From an uncultured Desulfuromonas sp. (GTDB lineage: Bacteria; Desulfobacterota; Desulfuromonadia; Desulfuromonadales; Trichloromonadaceae): 19,250 nt of DNA. Of this stretch, positions 1 through 7,363 are shown one piece after another. The position numbers were made by a program, and so were the translations under genes. Every line of letters starts with the position of its first letter. Positions within the stretch are counted from its first letter, which is position 1. Where the stretch lies: NCBI GenBank assembly GCA_937982495.1, contig CALJLX010000481.1, forward strand, positions 1-19,250. Direction: 5' to 3'. Below the pieces are notes generated by a model. It made no database searches. It was not told where the DNA came from and saw nothing but the letters and a program-made list of their open reading frames with translations.

Positions 1-31
1 GCGCGGGTTATTGTCAACGCGGAAGTCGTTC

Positions 32-120
32 AAAAATAAACCCTTGGCGGGATACCGAGGAGGACTTTCAGGGCGGAAAGGATTAAAATAGCGAGACGGG
101 TGGACCCGGTCGGCCAAGGG
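32..120 (-). terminator. possible weak terminator after the phosphatase gene
   Basis: Reading the minus strand downstream of the phosphatase stop codon, CCCTTGGC (plus strand 41-48) and GCCAAGGG (113-120) form a perfect 8-bp inverted repeat. The 3' arm is followed directly by a T-rich run (plus strand aaaaataaa, 32-40). The loop is about 64 nt, which is long for an intrinsic terminator, so this is only a candidate. Nothing else is recognisable in positions 1-137. On the minus strand the first bases read TTGACA near position 17, which could be the -35 box of a gene lying off the window. Confidence 0.25.
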
Positions 121-137
121 GTCGGATAATCCGCCAT

Positions 138-1325
138 TTAGCGCGGACCGTTGAACTCGATCCCGAAAAAGCTGACGTCATCCCCCGGCGGTCGACCCCG
201 GCCGTAGCCCTGCAGATCGGACATGAGCCCGTGGATCACCCGCTCCAGGGGGAGATGCCGGTGGCGCAGAAGAAAATCGAGCAAGCGGCCGTCTCCGTAA
301 GGTTCTCCGGCGGGGGAAAAGTGTTCGGTCACGCCGTCCGAGTAGAGATAGAGACGATCCGCAGGCGCCAGTTGCACCTGCCCTTCCTCATAAGGAAGCA
401 CGCCGCCGAGGCCGACCAGGGTGCCCCCCTCGCCGAGCAGATCCCAGGTTCCGTCGGCCCGCACCAGGATCGGTGCCGGGTGCCCGCCGTTACAGTAGCG
501 CACCCCGCCGGTGCGGGGATCGAGCAGCAGGTAGACGATACTGAAGAACTTCTCGAAGCGCTCGAAGGGGTATTCGCGATCGAGAGCGGTCAGAACCTCG
601 GCCGGACCCGGCACCTCGAAATAGGGCGGACGGTCGAGAATCCTCTTGACCAGACGCCCGGTTTGCGCCGTCAGGCTCTGATAGACCGAAACCGTCACCA
701 TCGCCGAGGGGATGCCGTGCCCGCTCACATCGATCAGATAGACCATCAGGGCATCTTCCGAAAGAGGCGCCAGGTAAAAAAGATCGCCGCCGACGGTTTC
801 ACAGGGGAGAAACTCCCAGGCGAAGGAAAAGGCGTCGTTATAGGGGAGAGATCGGGGCAGCAGGCTGCGCTGGATGTGGGAAGCGGAACAGAGGCTCTGT
901 TCGAGTTCGATCTGGCGCATCATCAACTGTTCTTCGGCCTGCATCCGGGCCTGGAACAACTGGCGCATTCTCAGCAGCAGCCCAACCTGTTCGAGCACAT
1001 GGTCGCTGTCGGCGGGATTGACGATGGAGGCCCAGGCGCGGGGGGTCAGCTCCCGCATCCGACCGTGCGCCATGCCGTTCGAGGAAAAACGCAGACAGGG
1101 GATATCCGCCGCCAGCAGCTGCGCTTCGAAAACGCCGCGCCGCTCGCCGGAGGAACAGGCCAGCAGCTCGGCATCGAGCAGCACCAGGGACGGACGCTGG
1201 CGCAGACATTCGCAGGCCTCGACGAGTTCGCCGGCATACAGCACCTCGTGACCGGCACTGCCGAGAATCACCCCCAATCCGCAACTGTCGGAGGCGGCGC
1301 TGGTAAGAAGAATTTTTTCCCGCAT
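138..1325 (-). CDS. SpoIIE/RsbU-type PP2C serine phosphatase with degenerate receiver domain
   Basis: The 395-residue protein has three parts. Residues 1-115 look like a response-regulator receiver, 118-155 form a helical linker, and 160-392 are a PPM/SpoIIE phosphatase. Phosphatase motifs are clear: VGGDLFY (178-184, metal Asp181), DVSGHG (199-204), NGGHPAP (279-285), LYSDGVTE (327-334) and PGDDVS (380-385). Such enzymes usually dephosphorylate anti-anti-sigma (STAS) proteins in partner-switching pathways, or act as receiver-controlled output domains. The receiver keeps a possible phospho-acceptor Asp51, but it lacks the acidic pair after beta-1 (the segment reads ILLTSAASDS). It also lacks the conserved Lys, where VNP replaces KP. 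It may therefore respond by binding rather than phosphorylation. The ATG has GGGAG 9 nt upstream. It lies 108 nt downstream of uup on the same strand. No STAS or anti-sigma partner is in the window, so its target is unknown. Confidence 0.88.
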   Translation of the reverse strand: MREKILLTSAASDSCGLGVILGSAGHEVLYAGELVEACECLRQRPSLVLLDAELLACSSGERRGVFEAQLLAADIPCLRFSSNGMAHGRMRELTPRAWASIVNPADSDHVLEQVGLLLRMRQLFQARMQAEEQLMMRQIELEQSLCSASHIQRSLLPRSLPYNDAFSFAWEFLPCETVGGDLFYLAPLSEDALMVYLIDVSGHGIPSAMVTVSVYQSLTAQTGRLVKRILDRPPYFEVPGPAEVLTALDREYPFERFEKFFSIVYLLLDPRTGGVRYCNGGHPAPILVRADGTWDLLGEGGTLVGLGGVLPYEEGQVQLAPADRLYLYSDGVTEHFSPAGEPYGDGRLLDFLLRHRHLPLERVIHGLMSDLQGYGRGRPPGDDVSFFGIEFNGPR

Positions 1326-1433
1326 CGTACAGGACTCCCGGGAGACAGAATCGCACCACTATTTATTTCTTAAACTAAACACCGTCGGCCGCAATCGGCA
1401 AATGGATTTTTCCGGCGGATATTTATTGATTTC

Positions 1434-3335
1434 TCACCCGCCCTGATTGCGGGTTTCCAGTTCCTCCCAGCGCCCGAACAATTGTTCCAGCCGGCAATCC
1501 AGTTCCTCCAGGGATCCGGCCACTTCCGCCAGGCGCACATGATCCCCCAGTTGCGCCGGGTCGGCGAGCAGCTGCTCATATTCGGCCTTGGCCTGCTCCA
1601 GTTCGGCGATTTCCCGTTCCACGGCTTCGAGTTCGAGCTTGTCCTTGTAACCGAGACCGGTCTTCTTCCGTGCTTTCGGCTCGGCAACGGCCGGTTTCGC
1701 CTCAAGCTTGCGCGCCTGCCGTTCATCTTCCACCCGCAATTCCTGAAAACGCAGAAAATCCTCGTAATTTCCCTCGTAATAGACCACCCGCCCCCCCTCC
1801 TCGAAATGGAGGATGCCGGTGGCGATGCGGTCGAGAAACCAGCGGTCGTGGGTCACGACCAACACGCATCCCGAAAAGTCGGAAAAGGCCTCTTCCAGCA
1901 CCTGCATGGTGGGGATATCGAGGTCGTTGGTCGGCTCGTCGAGTATGAGCAGATTGGCCCCCTGGAGCATCAGGCAGGCCAGCAAAAGCCGCGCCCGTTC
2001 GCCGCCGGAAAGGGTACTGATACGTTTGCGCTGCTCGCCGGCGGGGAAGAGGAAGTCTTCCAGATAGCCGATCTTGTGCCGCTTCCGGCCGGCGACTTCG
2101 ACCCATTCCCCCTCCCCCAGCGCTTCATGAACAAATTGCTCGGGATCGAGCCCGCTGCGAGCCTGGTCGAGATAGCCGATGCGGGTATTGCCGCCGACGA
2201 CCACCTCGCCGGCGCTTGCTGTCAGCTCGCCGAGCACGGTCTTGAGCAGGCTGGTCTTGCCGCAGCCGTTGGGGCCGAGGATACCGATGCGCTCCCCTTT
2301 GCGCAGGATGAAGGAGAGCCCCGCGACCAGGCGACGGCCGCCCAACTCGATCCCCAGGTCGCGAAACTCGAGGATGGTGCCGCCGAGGCGCTGCTCGGCG
2401 GCGAACTCCAGCTTGACGTCGCGCACCCGCAGATCCTTCTTCTGTTCGCGCAGGTTCTCGACCCGGCCGATACGCGCCTTCTGCTTGGTGGTGCGCGCCT
2501 TGGGGCCCCGGTGCAGCCAGGCCTCCTCGCGGCGCAACAGGTTCATCAAGCGGCTCTGGGAGCGCCCTTCGGCTTCGAGTCGCTCCTGTTTCTGCCGCAG
2601 ATAATCGCTGTAGTTGCCCCGATACTGGGTCAACACCCCCTGCTCTAGTTCGAACATGCGCCCCACCACCCGGTCGAGAAAATAGCGGTCGTGGGTGACC
2701 AGCATGACCGCGCCGGGATACCGGCACAACATGACTTCGAGTGCGGCGATGGTCTCGGCGTCGAGATGGTTGGTCGGCTCGTCGAGCAGCAGCAGTTCCG
2801 GCTCGCGCAAGAACATCCCGGCGAGGGCCACCTTCTTGACCCAGCCGCCGGAGAGCTCCCCGACCCGCCGGGACATTTCGACGATGCCGAAGCGGCCGGA
2901 GATGTCGGCGATCCGGTGGCCGAGATCCCAGGCGCCATGATGATCGAGCCAAAGTTGCAAGTCCTCTTGTTCCGCCAGCAACCGCTCCTCTTCGTCGCCG
3001 CCGGCGGCGGGCAGGCGCGCGGCGATTTCGTGGAAACGTTCGAGCTTGCGCCGCGCCTCTTCCAGCGCCCGTTCCAGGGTTTCGGCGATGGTCAGGTCGG
3101 GGTCGAGTTCCGGTTCCTGCGGCAGATAAGCCGCCGTCAGGCCCCGCTTGCGCATCACCTCGCCGGCATCGGCATCCTCGCCGCCGGAGAGCACCCGCAG
3201 CAGGGTCGACTTGCCGCAACCGTTGCGGCCGATGACCCCCACCTTCTCCCCCTCGGCCACGGCGAAAACCAGGCCGTCGAGCACCAGTCGCGCCCCGTAG
3301 CTCTTGGTCAACCCATTAACATCGATCACATTCAT
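1434..3335 (-). CDS. uup: ABC-F family ATPase Uup
   Basis: This is a soluble protein of 633 residues with two ABC ATPase domains and no membrane segments. Domain 1 has Walker A GRNGCGKST (36-44), signature LSGGW (161-165) and Walker B with DEPTNHLD (to 192). An ABC-F linker follows (about 235-303, with LRREEAWLHRGPKARTTKQK-type sequence). Domain 2 has GPNGCGKTS (354-362), LSGGE (442-446) and LDEPTNDLD (to 473). The C-terminal 563-631 is a charged coiled coil beginning GYKDKLELE, which is diagnostic of the Uup branch. ABC-F proteins act on ribosomes or, for Uup, on branched DNA intermediates and transposon excision; the exact role here is inferred. I chose ATG 3333-3335 because GAGAGG lies 9 nt upstream and the reading MNVIDVNGLTKSYG fits the family N-terminus. 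A longer reading from 3386 adds 17 residues with no family match and would overlap the predicted promoter. The signature of domain 1 ends in W rather than the usual E or Q. Confidence 0.92.
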   Translation of the reverse strand: MNVIDVNGLTKSYGARLVLDGLVFAVAEGEKVGVIGRNGCGKSTLLRVLSGGEDADAGEVMRKRGLTAAYLPQEPELDPDLTIAETLERALEEARRKLERFHEIAARLPAAGGDEEERLLAEQEDLQLWLDHHGAWDLGHRIADISGRFGIVEMSRRVGELSGGWVKKVALAGMFLREPELLLLDEPTNHLDAETIAALEVMLCRYPGAVMLVTHDRYFLDRVVGRMFELEQGVLTQYRGNYSDYLRQKQERLEAEGRSQSRLMNLLRREEAWLHRGPKARTTKQKARIGRVENLREQKKDLRVRDVKLEFAAEQRLGGTILEFRDLGIELGGRRLVAGLSFILRKGERIGILGPNGCGKTSLLKTVLGELTASAGEVVVGGNTRIGYLDQARSGLDPEQFVHEALGEGEWVEVAGRKRHKIGYLEDFLFPAGEQRKRISTLSGGERARLLLACLMLQGANLLILDEPTNDLDIPTMQVLEEAFSDFSGCVLVVTHDRWFLDRIATGILHFEEGGRVVYYEGNYEDFLRFQELRVEDERQARKLEAKPAVAEPKARKKTGLGYKDKLELEAVEREIAELEQAKAEYEQLLADPAQLGDHVRLAEVAGSLEELDCRLEQLFGRWEELETRNQGG

Positions 3336-3378
3336 GCGTTTCGTCCTCTCGAAATCACTTCCCGTCAGCGACGGAGCG

Positions 3379-3400
3379 GCATCCATATATACATGGATGC
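3379..3400. repeat. perfect inverted repeat, possible operator
   Basis: GCATCCAT (3379-3386), six bases ATATAC, then ATGGATGC (3393-3400) form a perfect 8-bp inverted repeat 44 bp upstream of the uup start. It covers the predicted uup -10 box and start site, so bound protein there would block transcription. It could instead be a small RNA hairpin, but it is not followed by a T-run on either strand. Confidence 0.55.
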
Positions 3401-3415
3401 ACCGAAAAACACCAA
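3386..3415 (-). promoter_or_regulatory. candidate sigma70 promoter of uup
   Basis: On the minus strand TTGGTG (plus 3410-3415) is followed after 18 nt by TATATA (3386-3391), a reasonable -35/-10 pair. Transcription would start near 3379 and leave an untranslated leader of about 44 nt before the uup ATG at 3335. The -10 box sits inside the inverted repeat at 3379-3400. The assignment is by eye, and the -35 box is weak. Confidence 0.45.
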
Positions 3416-3512
3416 ATCAATCCCCAAGCAAGGACGCCAGCAACAACTGTGACTTATTATGTCATACGCTGGGCGGATCATCGGACCATCACACCAGAAA
3501 GGAATGATGGCC

Positions 3513-3752
3513 ATGTTCGAAATGTTGATGCTTTTGGGCTTTTTTGTCATCGGTTTTTCCCATCTGCTCCCCCCGTCCGAGCCAAAGCCGCGGCGAGAGA
3601 GGCCGCCGGTGAAAGGAACGCAAACGGTCACCGGTCTCCACCCCCGGGGACAGCGGCCGGCGGCGAGACGGAGGGCAAAGGCGGCGTCCCCATTTTCCCG
3701 GGAAGACCGGACGGCATCGGGCGCCCTAGGCAAAATCCGACGGCTGTGCTAA
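3513..3752 (+). CDS. possible small single-pass membrane protein
   Basis: This reading frame encodes 79 residues starting MFEMLMLLGFFVIGFSHLLPP. It has one hydrophobic segment (about residues 3-19), then a proline- and arginine-rich, probably cytoplasmic tail. I chose ATG 3513 because AAAGGA (3498-3503) lies 9 nt upstream; other in-frame ATGs (3459, 3504, 3507) have worse spacing. I do not recognise a family. It lies divergently from uup and ends 52 nt before the start of the next gene. A GATCCG/CGGATC hairpin (3763-3779, loop 5) sits in that gap. A minus-strand frame overlaps it (3365-3733) but has no ribosome-binding support. The tail could be non-coding, so this gene call is uncertain. Confidence 0.42.
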   Translation: MFEMLMLLGFFVIGFSHLLPPSEPKPRRERPPVKGTQTVTGLHPRGQRPAARRRAKAASPFSREDRTASGALGKIRRLC

Positions 3753-3791
3753 CTTGGCTTTCGATCCGCGTTTCGGATCAACGACCTGTTC

Positions 3792-3797
3792 GGGAGG
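3792..3797 (+). promoter_or_regulatory. ribosome binding site fixing a TTG start
   Basis: GGGAGG lies 7 nt upstream of TTG 3805-3807 and only 1 nt upstream of the other TTG at 3799. There is no in-frame ATG near the start of the following gene. A start at TTG 3805 gives a clean signal peptide (MFKTRTLATLLFWLALTG). A longer reading from TTG 3754 would bury that peptide behind 17 unrelated residues. Confidence 0.7.
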
Positions 3798-3804
3798 CTT
3801 GCTT

Positions 3805-4938
3805 TTGTTCAAGACACGCACCCTGGCGACCCTTCTCTTCTGGCTGGCCCTGACCGGCGTTCCCCGGGCCGAACCCGGGCTCAGCCAGCGGCAATGGGTG
3901 GTCAGCCTGGTGGAATCCCTGGGCTGGTCCTTCGGCCTTCCCGACAACCCAGAGGACCAGGACTATCACCGACTCCTTGACGGCCGGCGGCAATGGCGCA
4001 TCGAAGGCGAGGAGAGTTTTCAGCCCGGCGATGCGGTCTCGGTCAAAACCTTCGAAACCTTCGGCCCCTACAGCGGCGCCGGCTGGCTCAACGGGCTCTC
4101 CGGTCGCACCACCGCCACCCTGCGCTTCCTCCTTCCCCATGGCGGACGCTATCGGCTCGGCGCGGCCCTGCGCCGACCGGGGCACCGCATCACCCTCGGC
4201 GGCCGCACCTGGGAGGCCGACGGGCCGCTGGAATTCGGCCGGGTGGAACTGGGCGAGGTCGAACTGACCGCCGGCATGCAGGAAGCACTCATCGCTCTCC
4301 CCCCCGACGGCAGCTTCGATTATCTGGAACTGAGCGCCCCGGAGCGGGCACCGATCGAACCCCTGGGCGGCTGGCGCTTCGAACAAGCGCTGGATGCCGA
4401 CCTTCTGGCCCTCTCCGTGATCCAGCTGCTGGAACTCGAAGCCGCCCTCCCCCCGACCCCGGAATCCTTCATCATCGAGGCGGAAAAAGCCGTCTATCGC
4501 CAGGGGGCCGAACCGACCGACGCGCGGTTGCTGGGAGAACCGAGCGCCGGGCTCTGGCTGAGGGCCGGCAACCTCGCAGGGGAAGTACGTCTCGATTTTC
4601 CCCTCCCCAGCCCCGGCATCTGGACCCTGAGCCTGCGCGGCGCCGGCGAAACCCCGGTTTCGGCCCGGCTCGACGAACGGCGGACCCTGCTTTATCCCAG
4701 CCCGAGCTATCTGCAGGAACGGGCTCTCGGTTCGGCCCTGCTCGCGGAGGGAAAACACTCCCTGTTGCTGAACCTGCCGCCGCGCGCCGGGATCGACTAT
4801 CTCCGTCTCGCCCGCCGCGCCTCCCGGGGGGAAGACTATCGGCGCCTGGTCGGCCTGCCCACGGGGGGCGCGTCGCCCAACCCGGCCCAGGTCGATCGCT
4901 TGCTGGCCCTGCTGGCGGCCATCGGCGGTCAACGCTGA
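3805..4938 (+). CDS. secreted protein of unknown function with two tandem beta-sandwich-like repeats
   Basis: The predicted protein has 377 residues. Residues 1-22 are a signal peptide with a likely cut at PRA/EPG, so it is exported. Next comes a conserved-looking segment, WVVSLVESLGWSFGLPD (about 31-47), then two repeats of equal length. Repeat 1 runs from IEGEE (66-70) to DYLEL (172-176), and repeat 2 from IEAEK (224-228) to DYLRL (331-335). Both have a G-(R/I)-(Y/W)-x-L-x-x-x-L/R strand about 48 residues in and end with G-x4-L-(I/L)-x-LPP-x3-(F/I)-DYL-x-L. This layout resembles carbohydrate-binding modules of the CBM6/35 type, but I can name no family. It ends 7 nt before comEC and is probably translated with it. 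The start is TTG with a good ribosome-binding site. A periplasmic or surface role is inferred; the substrate is unknown. Confidence 0.8.
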   Translation: MFKTRTLATLLFWLALTGVPRAEPGLSQRQWVVSLVESLGWSFGLPDNPEDQDYHRLLDGRRQWRIEGEESFQPGDAVSVKTFETFGPYSGAGWLNGLSGRTTATLRFLLPHGGRYRLGAALRRPGHRITLGGRTWEADGPLEFGRVELGEVELTAGMQEALIALPPDGSFDYLELSAPERAPIEPLGGWRFEQALDADLLALSVIQLLELEAALPPTPESFIIEAEKAVYRQGAEPTDARLLGEPSAGLWLRAGNLAGEVRLDFPLPSPGIWTLSLRGAGETPVSARLDERRTLLYPSPSYLQERALGSALLAEGKHSLLLNLPPRAGIDYLRLARRASRGEDYRRLVGLPTGGASPNPAQVDRLLALLAAIGGQR

Positions 4939-4945
4939 GAACAGC

Positions 4946-7309
4946 ATGGGGATCTGGTACTACCTGTCGGCCTATGTCGCCGGCCTGGCCGGCGCCCCCT
5001 ACCTGCCCGCTCCCTGGGACAGTCCGCTCGTACCCAGCCTCTGCGCTCTTGCCGCCGGATTGGGCGTTCTGTTTATTCGCCGCTTCGGCATCGGACTTCC
5101 GATCCTCTTCTTCTCTCTGCTGGGGATCGCCTTATACCAGGAAGCCCTCGGCCCACCGACCGCTCCCGACCACATCCGCGCCTTCGCCGGCACCGGCCCC
5201 TGGGTTATCGAAGGGCGGGTGCGCGCCCTGGCCCAGCGTCAAGGAGGGGGATTCAACCTGGAGGTGGCGACGGAAAAAATCGTCGACGGCGGAAAAAGTC
5301 GGGCCGTTTCCGGAATCCTGCGGGTTTCCGTCGACCAGGGGGAGAACCCGGCATGTAGCGGCAGCCGGGTTCGCTTCATGGCGCGGCCGCGGGCACCACG
5401 GGCCTTCGGCCTGCCCGGCGAGTTCGACTATCCCCGACATCTCGCCTATCGCGGCATTTTCGCCACCGCCCATCTGACCGACACCCGCGAACTGGTGGTC
5501 TTCGCTGATCCACCGGGGATGAGACCAACTCCGGCGCGACTGCGGACAAGCCTGGGCGCGGCCATCGACCGGGCGGTTTCCGCCGAGGCCGCGCCGCTGG
5601 TTCGCGCCCTGGTCATCGGCGACACCAGCCTTCTGAGCCAAGACGATCGCGAACGCCTGGCCCGGGGTGGCGTTTCCCATCTCTTCGCCATCTCAGGACT
5701 GCATCTGGGACTGGTCGCGGCCTTTCTTTATGCGGGAGCGAACCGCCTCTATCGCCGCTCCGAACGCCTGCTGCTGCTGGCGCCGGCGCGACGAATACTC
5801 CCGGTGGCGCTGCTCGTTCCGCTCTTCGGCTACCTGCTGCTCACCGGCGACGGCATCGCCACCCGCCGCGCCTTTGTCATGCTCGCGGCGGTCGCGCTGC
5901 TGATGCTTGCGAACCGGCGCACACCCCCACTGAAACTTCTCGCCGGCTGCGCCTTTCTTTTCCTCCTCGCCGAACCGCTGATCCTCTTCCAACCGGCCTT
6001 TCAACTCTCTTTTGCCGGACTTTTCGGTATCCTCGTCCTGGTGCCCCGCTGGCATCCCGGCTCGCGGCTCCGGCCGAAAGCCTTGAGTTACCTGGTCGGG
6101 CTCGCCTTGACCACTGGCGCCGCTACGGTCGCGACAACCCCGCTGGTTCTGGCCAATTTTCACCTGCTGGCCCCCGCCGGGCTCGTCGCCAACCTCTTCG
6201 CCGTCCCCCTTATCGGCCTGGTCGCCGTGCCCCTCGGACTGGGAGGGGCGCTGCTGCTCCCCCTGTGGGAGGCGGGCGCCGACCTGCTCTTTACCGGTTG
6301 TGGGCGGGTCACCCTAACCGTGTTGGAACTGGTCGACCGGACCGTCGACCTGCCCTTTCTCGGAGCGGTGACCTGTTATGCCTCCCCTGCCCTGCTGGCG
6401 GGCTCGACGCTTCTTGCCCTCGGCCTGCTGCTGCCCGGGGGAATCCGACGATGGTGGCCGGCACGAGCCGGCTGCGCCCTGCTCGCCGGACTCCTCTTCA
6501 TCGCACCGTCAAGAAGCTCGTCGGCGCTGACCGTCACGTCCCTCAGCGTCGGCCAGGGGGATGCCACCCTGCTGACCCTGGATGGCGGGAGACATTTCCT
6601 CATCGACGGCGGCGGCTCCCATGACGCCCGTTTCGACGTGGGCCGACGTCTGCTCGCACCGGCCCTCGGCCGCCTCGGAGTTCGCCGCCTTGAAGCGGTC
6701 ATTCTCACCCACGACCACCCCGACCACAGCCAGGGACTGGCACGGGTACTGGAAGACTTTCCCGTCGACGAATTCTGGACGGCACAGACGGCCGATAAAC
6801 TGAACGAACCCTTGCGCGCCGGCCTCGCCCAGAGCGGGGTGCCGGTCGTCATCCCGCCGCCGGGCTGGAGTCTGCGCCGTGAAAGCGGCGATAAATCTCT
6901 GTGGATTTTCACTCCAAGGCAGAATCCGAACAATCCCAACGATGCCTCCCTCGTTCTGCTCGTCCGCCATGGCGACAATGGTGCACTTTTGACCGGGGAC
7001 CTGGAGGAGGCGGGAGTCGAACAGCTTCTCGACCAACCCTTGCCTTATCCCGCTAATCTGTTGAAACTGCCCCATCACGGCAGCGGTAAATGTCACCCCG
7101 AGTGGCTGCTCGACGAAGTGCGGCCAACGCTCGCTTTCGCCTCGCTGGGATTCGGCAACCGCTTCCGCTTTCCCCATGTCCGGGTGACGGACGCCCTGGA
7201 GGCGCGGGGGATTCCCCTCTGGCGCACCGACCGCGACGGCAGCCTGAGATTCGTCAGCGATTCCCGCACCTGGCAAGCAACCCATTGGAACCAAAGGCTA
7301 TTCCGTTGA
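4946..7309 (+). CDS. comEC: ComEC/Rec2 DNA internalisation channel
   Basis: This inner-membrane protein of 787 residues is predicted to carry single-stranded DNA across the cytoplasmic membrane during natural transformation. Residues 1-190 match the N-terminal DUF4131/OB-like part, with membrane helices at about 4-20 and 33-65. The Competence domain (about 220-500) has many helices and the hallmark HLFAISGLHLGL (245-256). A C-terminal metallo-beta-lactamase-like domain (528-775) has SVGQGDATLL (534-543), LIDGGGS, THDHPDH (588-594), LLTGDLEE and LPHHGSG (708-714), consistent with a nuclease that degrades one DNA strand. Length and domain order are complete for the family. ATG 4946 has only a weak Shine-Dalgarno sequence, and the upstream stop is 7 nt away, which suggests translational coupling. 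No other competence gene is in the window. In many bacteria ComEC is kept although transformation has never been seen. Confidence 0.95.
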   Translation: MGIWYYLSAYVAGLAGAPYLPAPWDSPLVPSLCALAAGLGVLFIRRFGIGLPILFFSLLGIALYQEALGPPTAPDHIRAFAGTGPWVIEGRVRALAQRQGGGFNLEVATEKIVDGGKSRAVSGILRVSVDQGENPACSGSRVRFMARPRAPRAFGLPGEFDYPRHLAYRGIFATAHLTDTRELVVFADPPGMRPTPARLRTSLGAAIDRAVSAEAAPLVRALVIGDTSLLSQDDRERLARGGVSHLFAISGLHLGLVAAFLYAGANRLYRRSERLLLLAPARRILPVALLVPLFGYLLLTGDGIATRRAFVMLAAVALLMLANRRTPPLKLLAGCAFLFLLAEPLILFQPAFQLSFAGLFGILVLVPRWHPGSRLRPKALSYLVGLALTTGAATVATTPLVLANFHLLAPAGLVANLFAVPLIGLVAVPLGLGGALLLPLWEAGADLLFTGCGRVTLTVLELVDRTVDLPFLGAVTCYASPALLAGSTLLALGLLLPGGIRRWWPARAGCALLAGLLFIAPSRSSSALTVTSLSVGQGDATLLTLDGGRHFLIDGGGSHDARFDVGRRLLAPALGRLGVRRLEAVILTHDHPDHSQGLARVLEDFPVDEFWTAQTADKLNEPLRAGLAQSGVPVVIPPPGWSLRRESGDKSLWIFTPRQNPNNPNDASLVLLVRHGDNGALLTGDLEEAGVEQLLDQPLPYPANLLKLPHHGSGKCHPEWLLDEVRPTLAFASLGFGNRFRFPHVRVTDALEARGIPLWRTDRDGSLRFVSDSRTWQATHWNQRLFR

Positions 7310-7334
7310 CACTAAATTGGCACTCTGCTACTCT
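7306..7334 (+). promoter_or_regulatory. sigma70 promoter with extended -10 for the diguanylate cyclase gene
   Basis: A perfect TTGACA (7306-7311) is followed after 17 nt by TACTCT (7329-7334), preceded by TGC as in extended -10 promoters. The -35 box overlaps the comEC stop codon. The 8-bp unit CTCTGCTA occurs twice in tandem (7323-7338), so a second TGC-TATTCT (7334-7342) follows just downstream. The leader would be about 20-25 nt and includes GAGGAG 9 nt before ATG 7364. Confidence 0.6.
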
Positions 7335-7363
7335 GCTATTCTAGCTATGAGGAGCACCTCGGG

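Noticed and set aside
3336..3386. Upstream ATG giving Uup 17 extra residues
   Set aside because: It has no ribosome-binding site and no family match. ATG 3335 has GAGAGG at good spacing, and the extension would cover the predicted promoter.
3365..3733. 122-codon minus-strand frame upstream of uup
   Set aside because: It covers the predicted uup promoter and inverted repeat, and the product is not protein-like. The plus-strand small gene in the same place has a better start.
3754..3804. Upstream TTG start for the exported protein
   Set aside because: The extension places 17 unrelated residues before a clean signal peptide, and GGGAGG fits TTG 3805 better.
3993..5477. 494-codon plus-strand frame across the junction of the exported protein and comEC
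   Set aside because: It is out of frame with two better-supported genes, and its product is Arg/Pro/Ala-rich with no domain.
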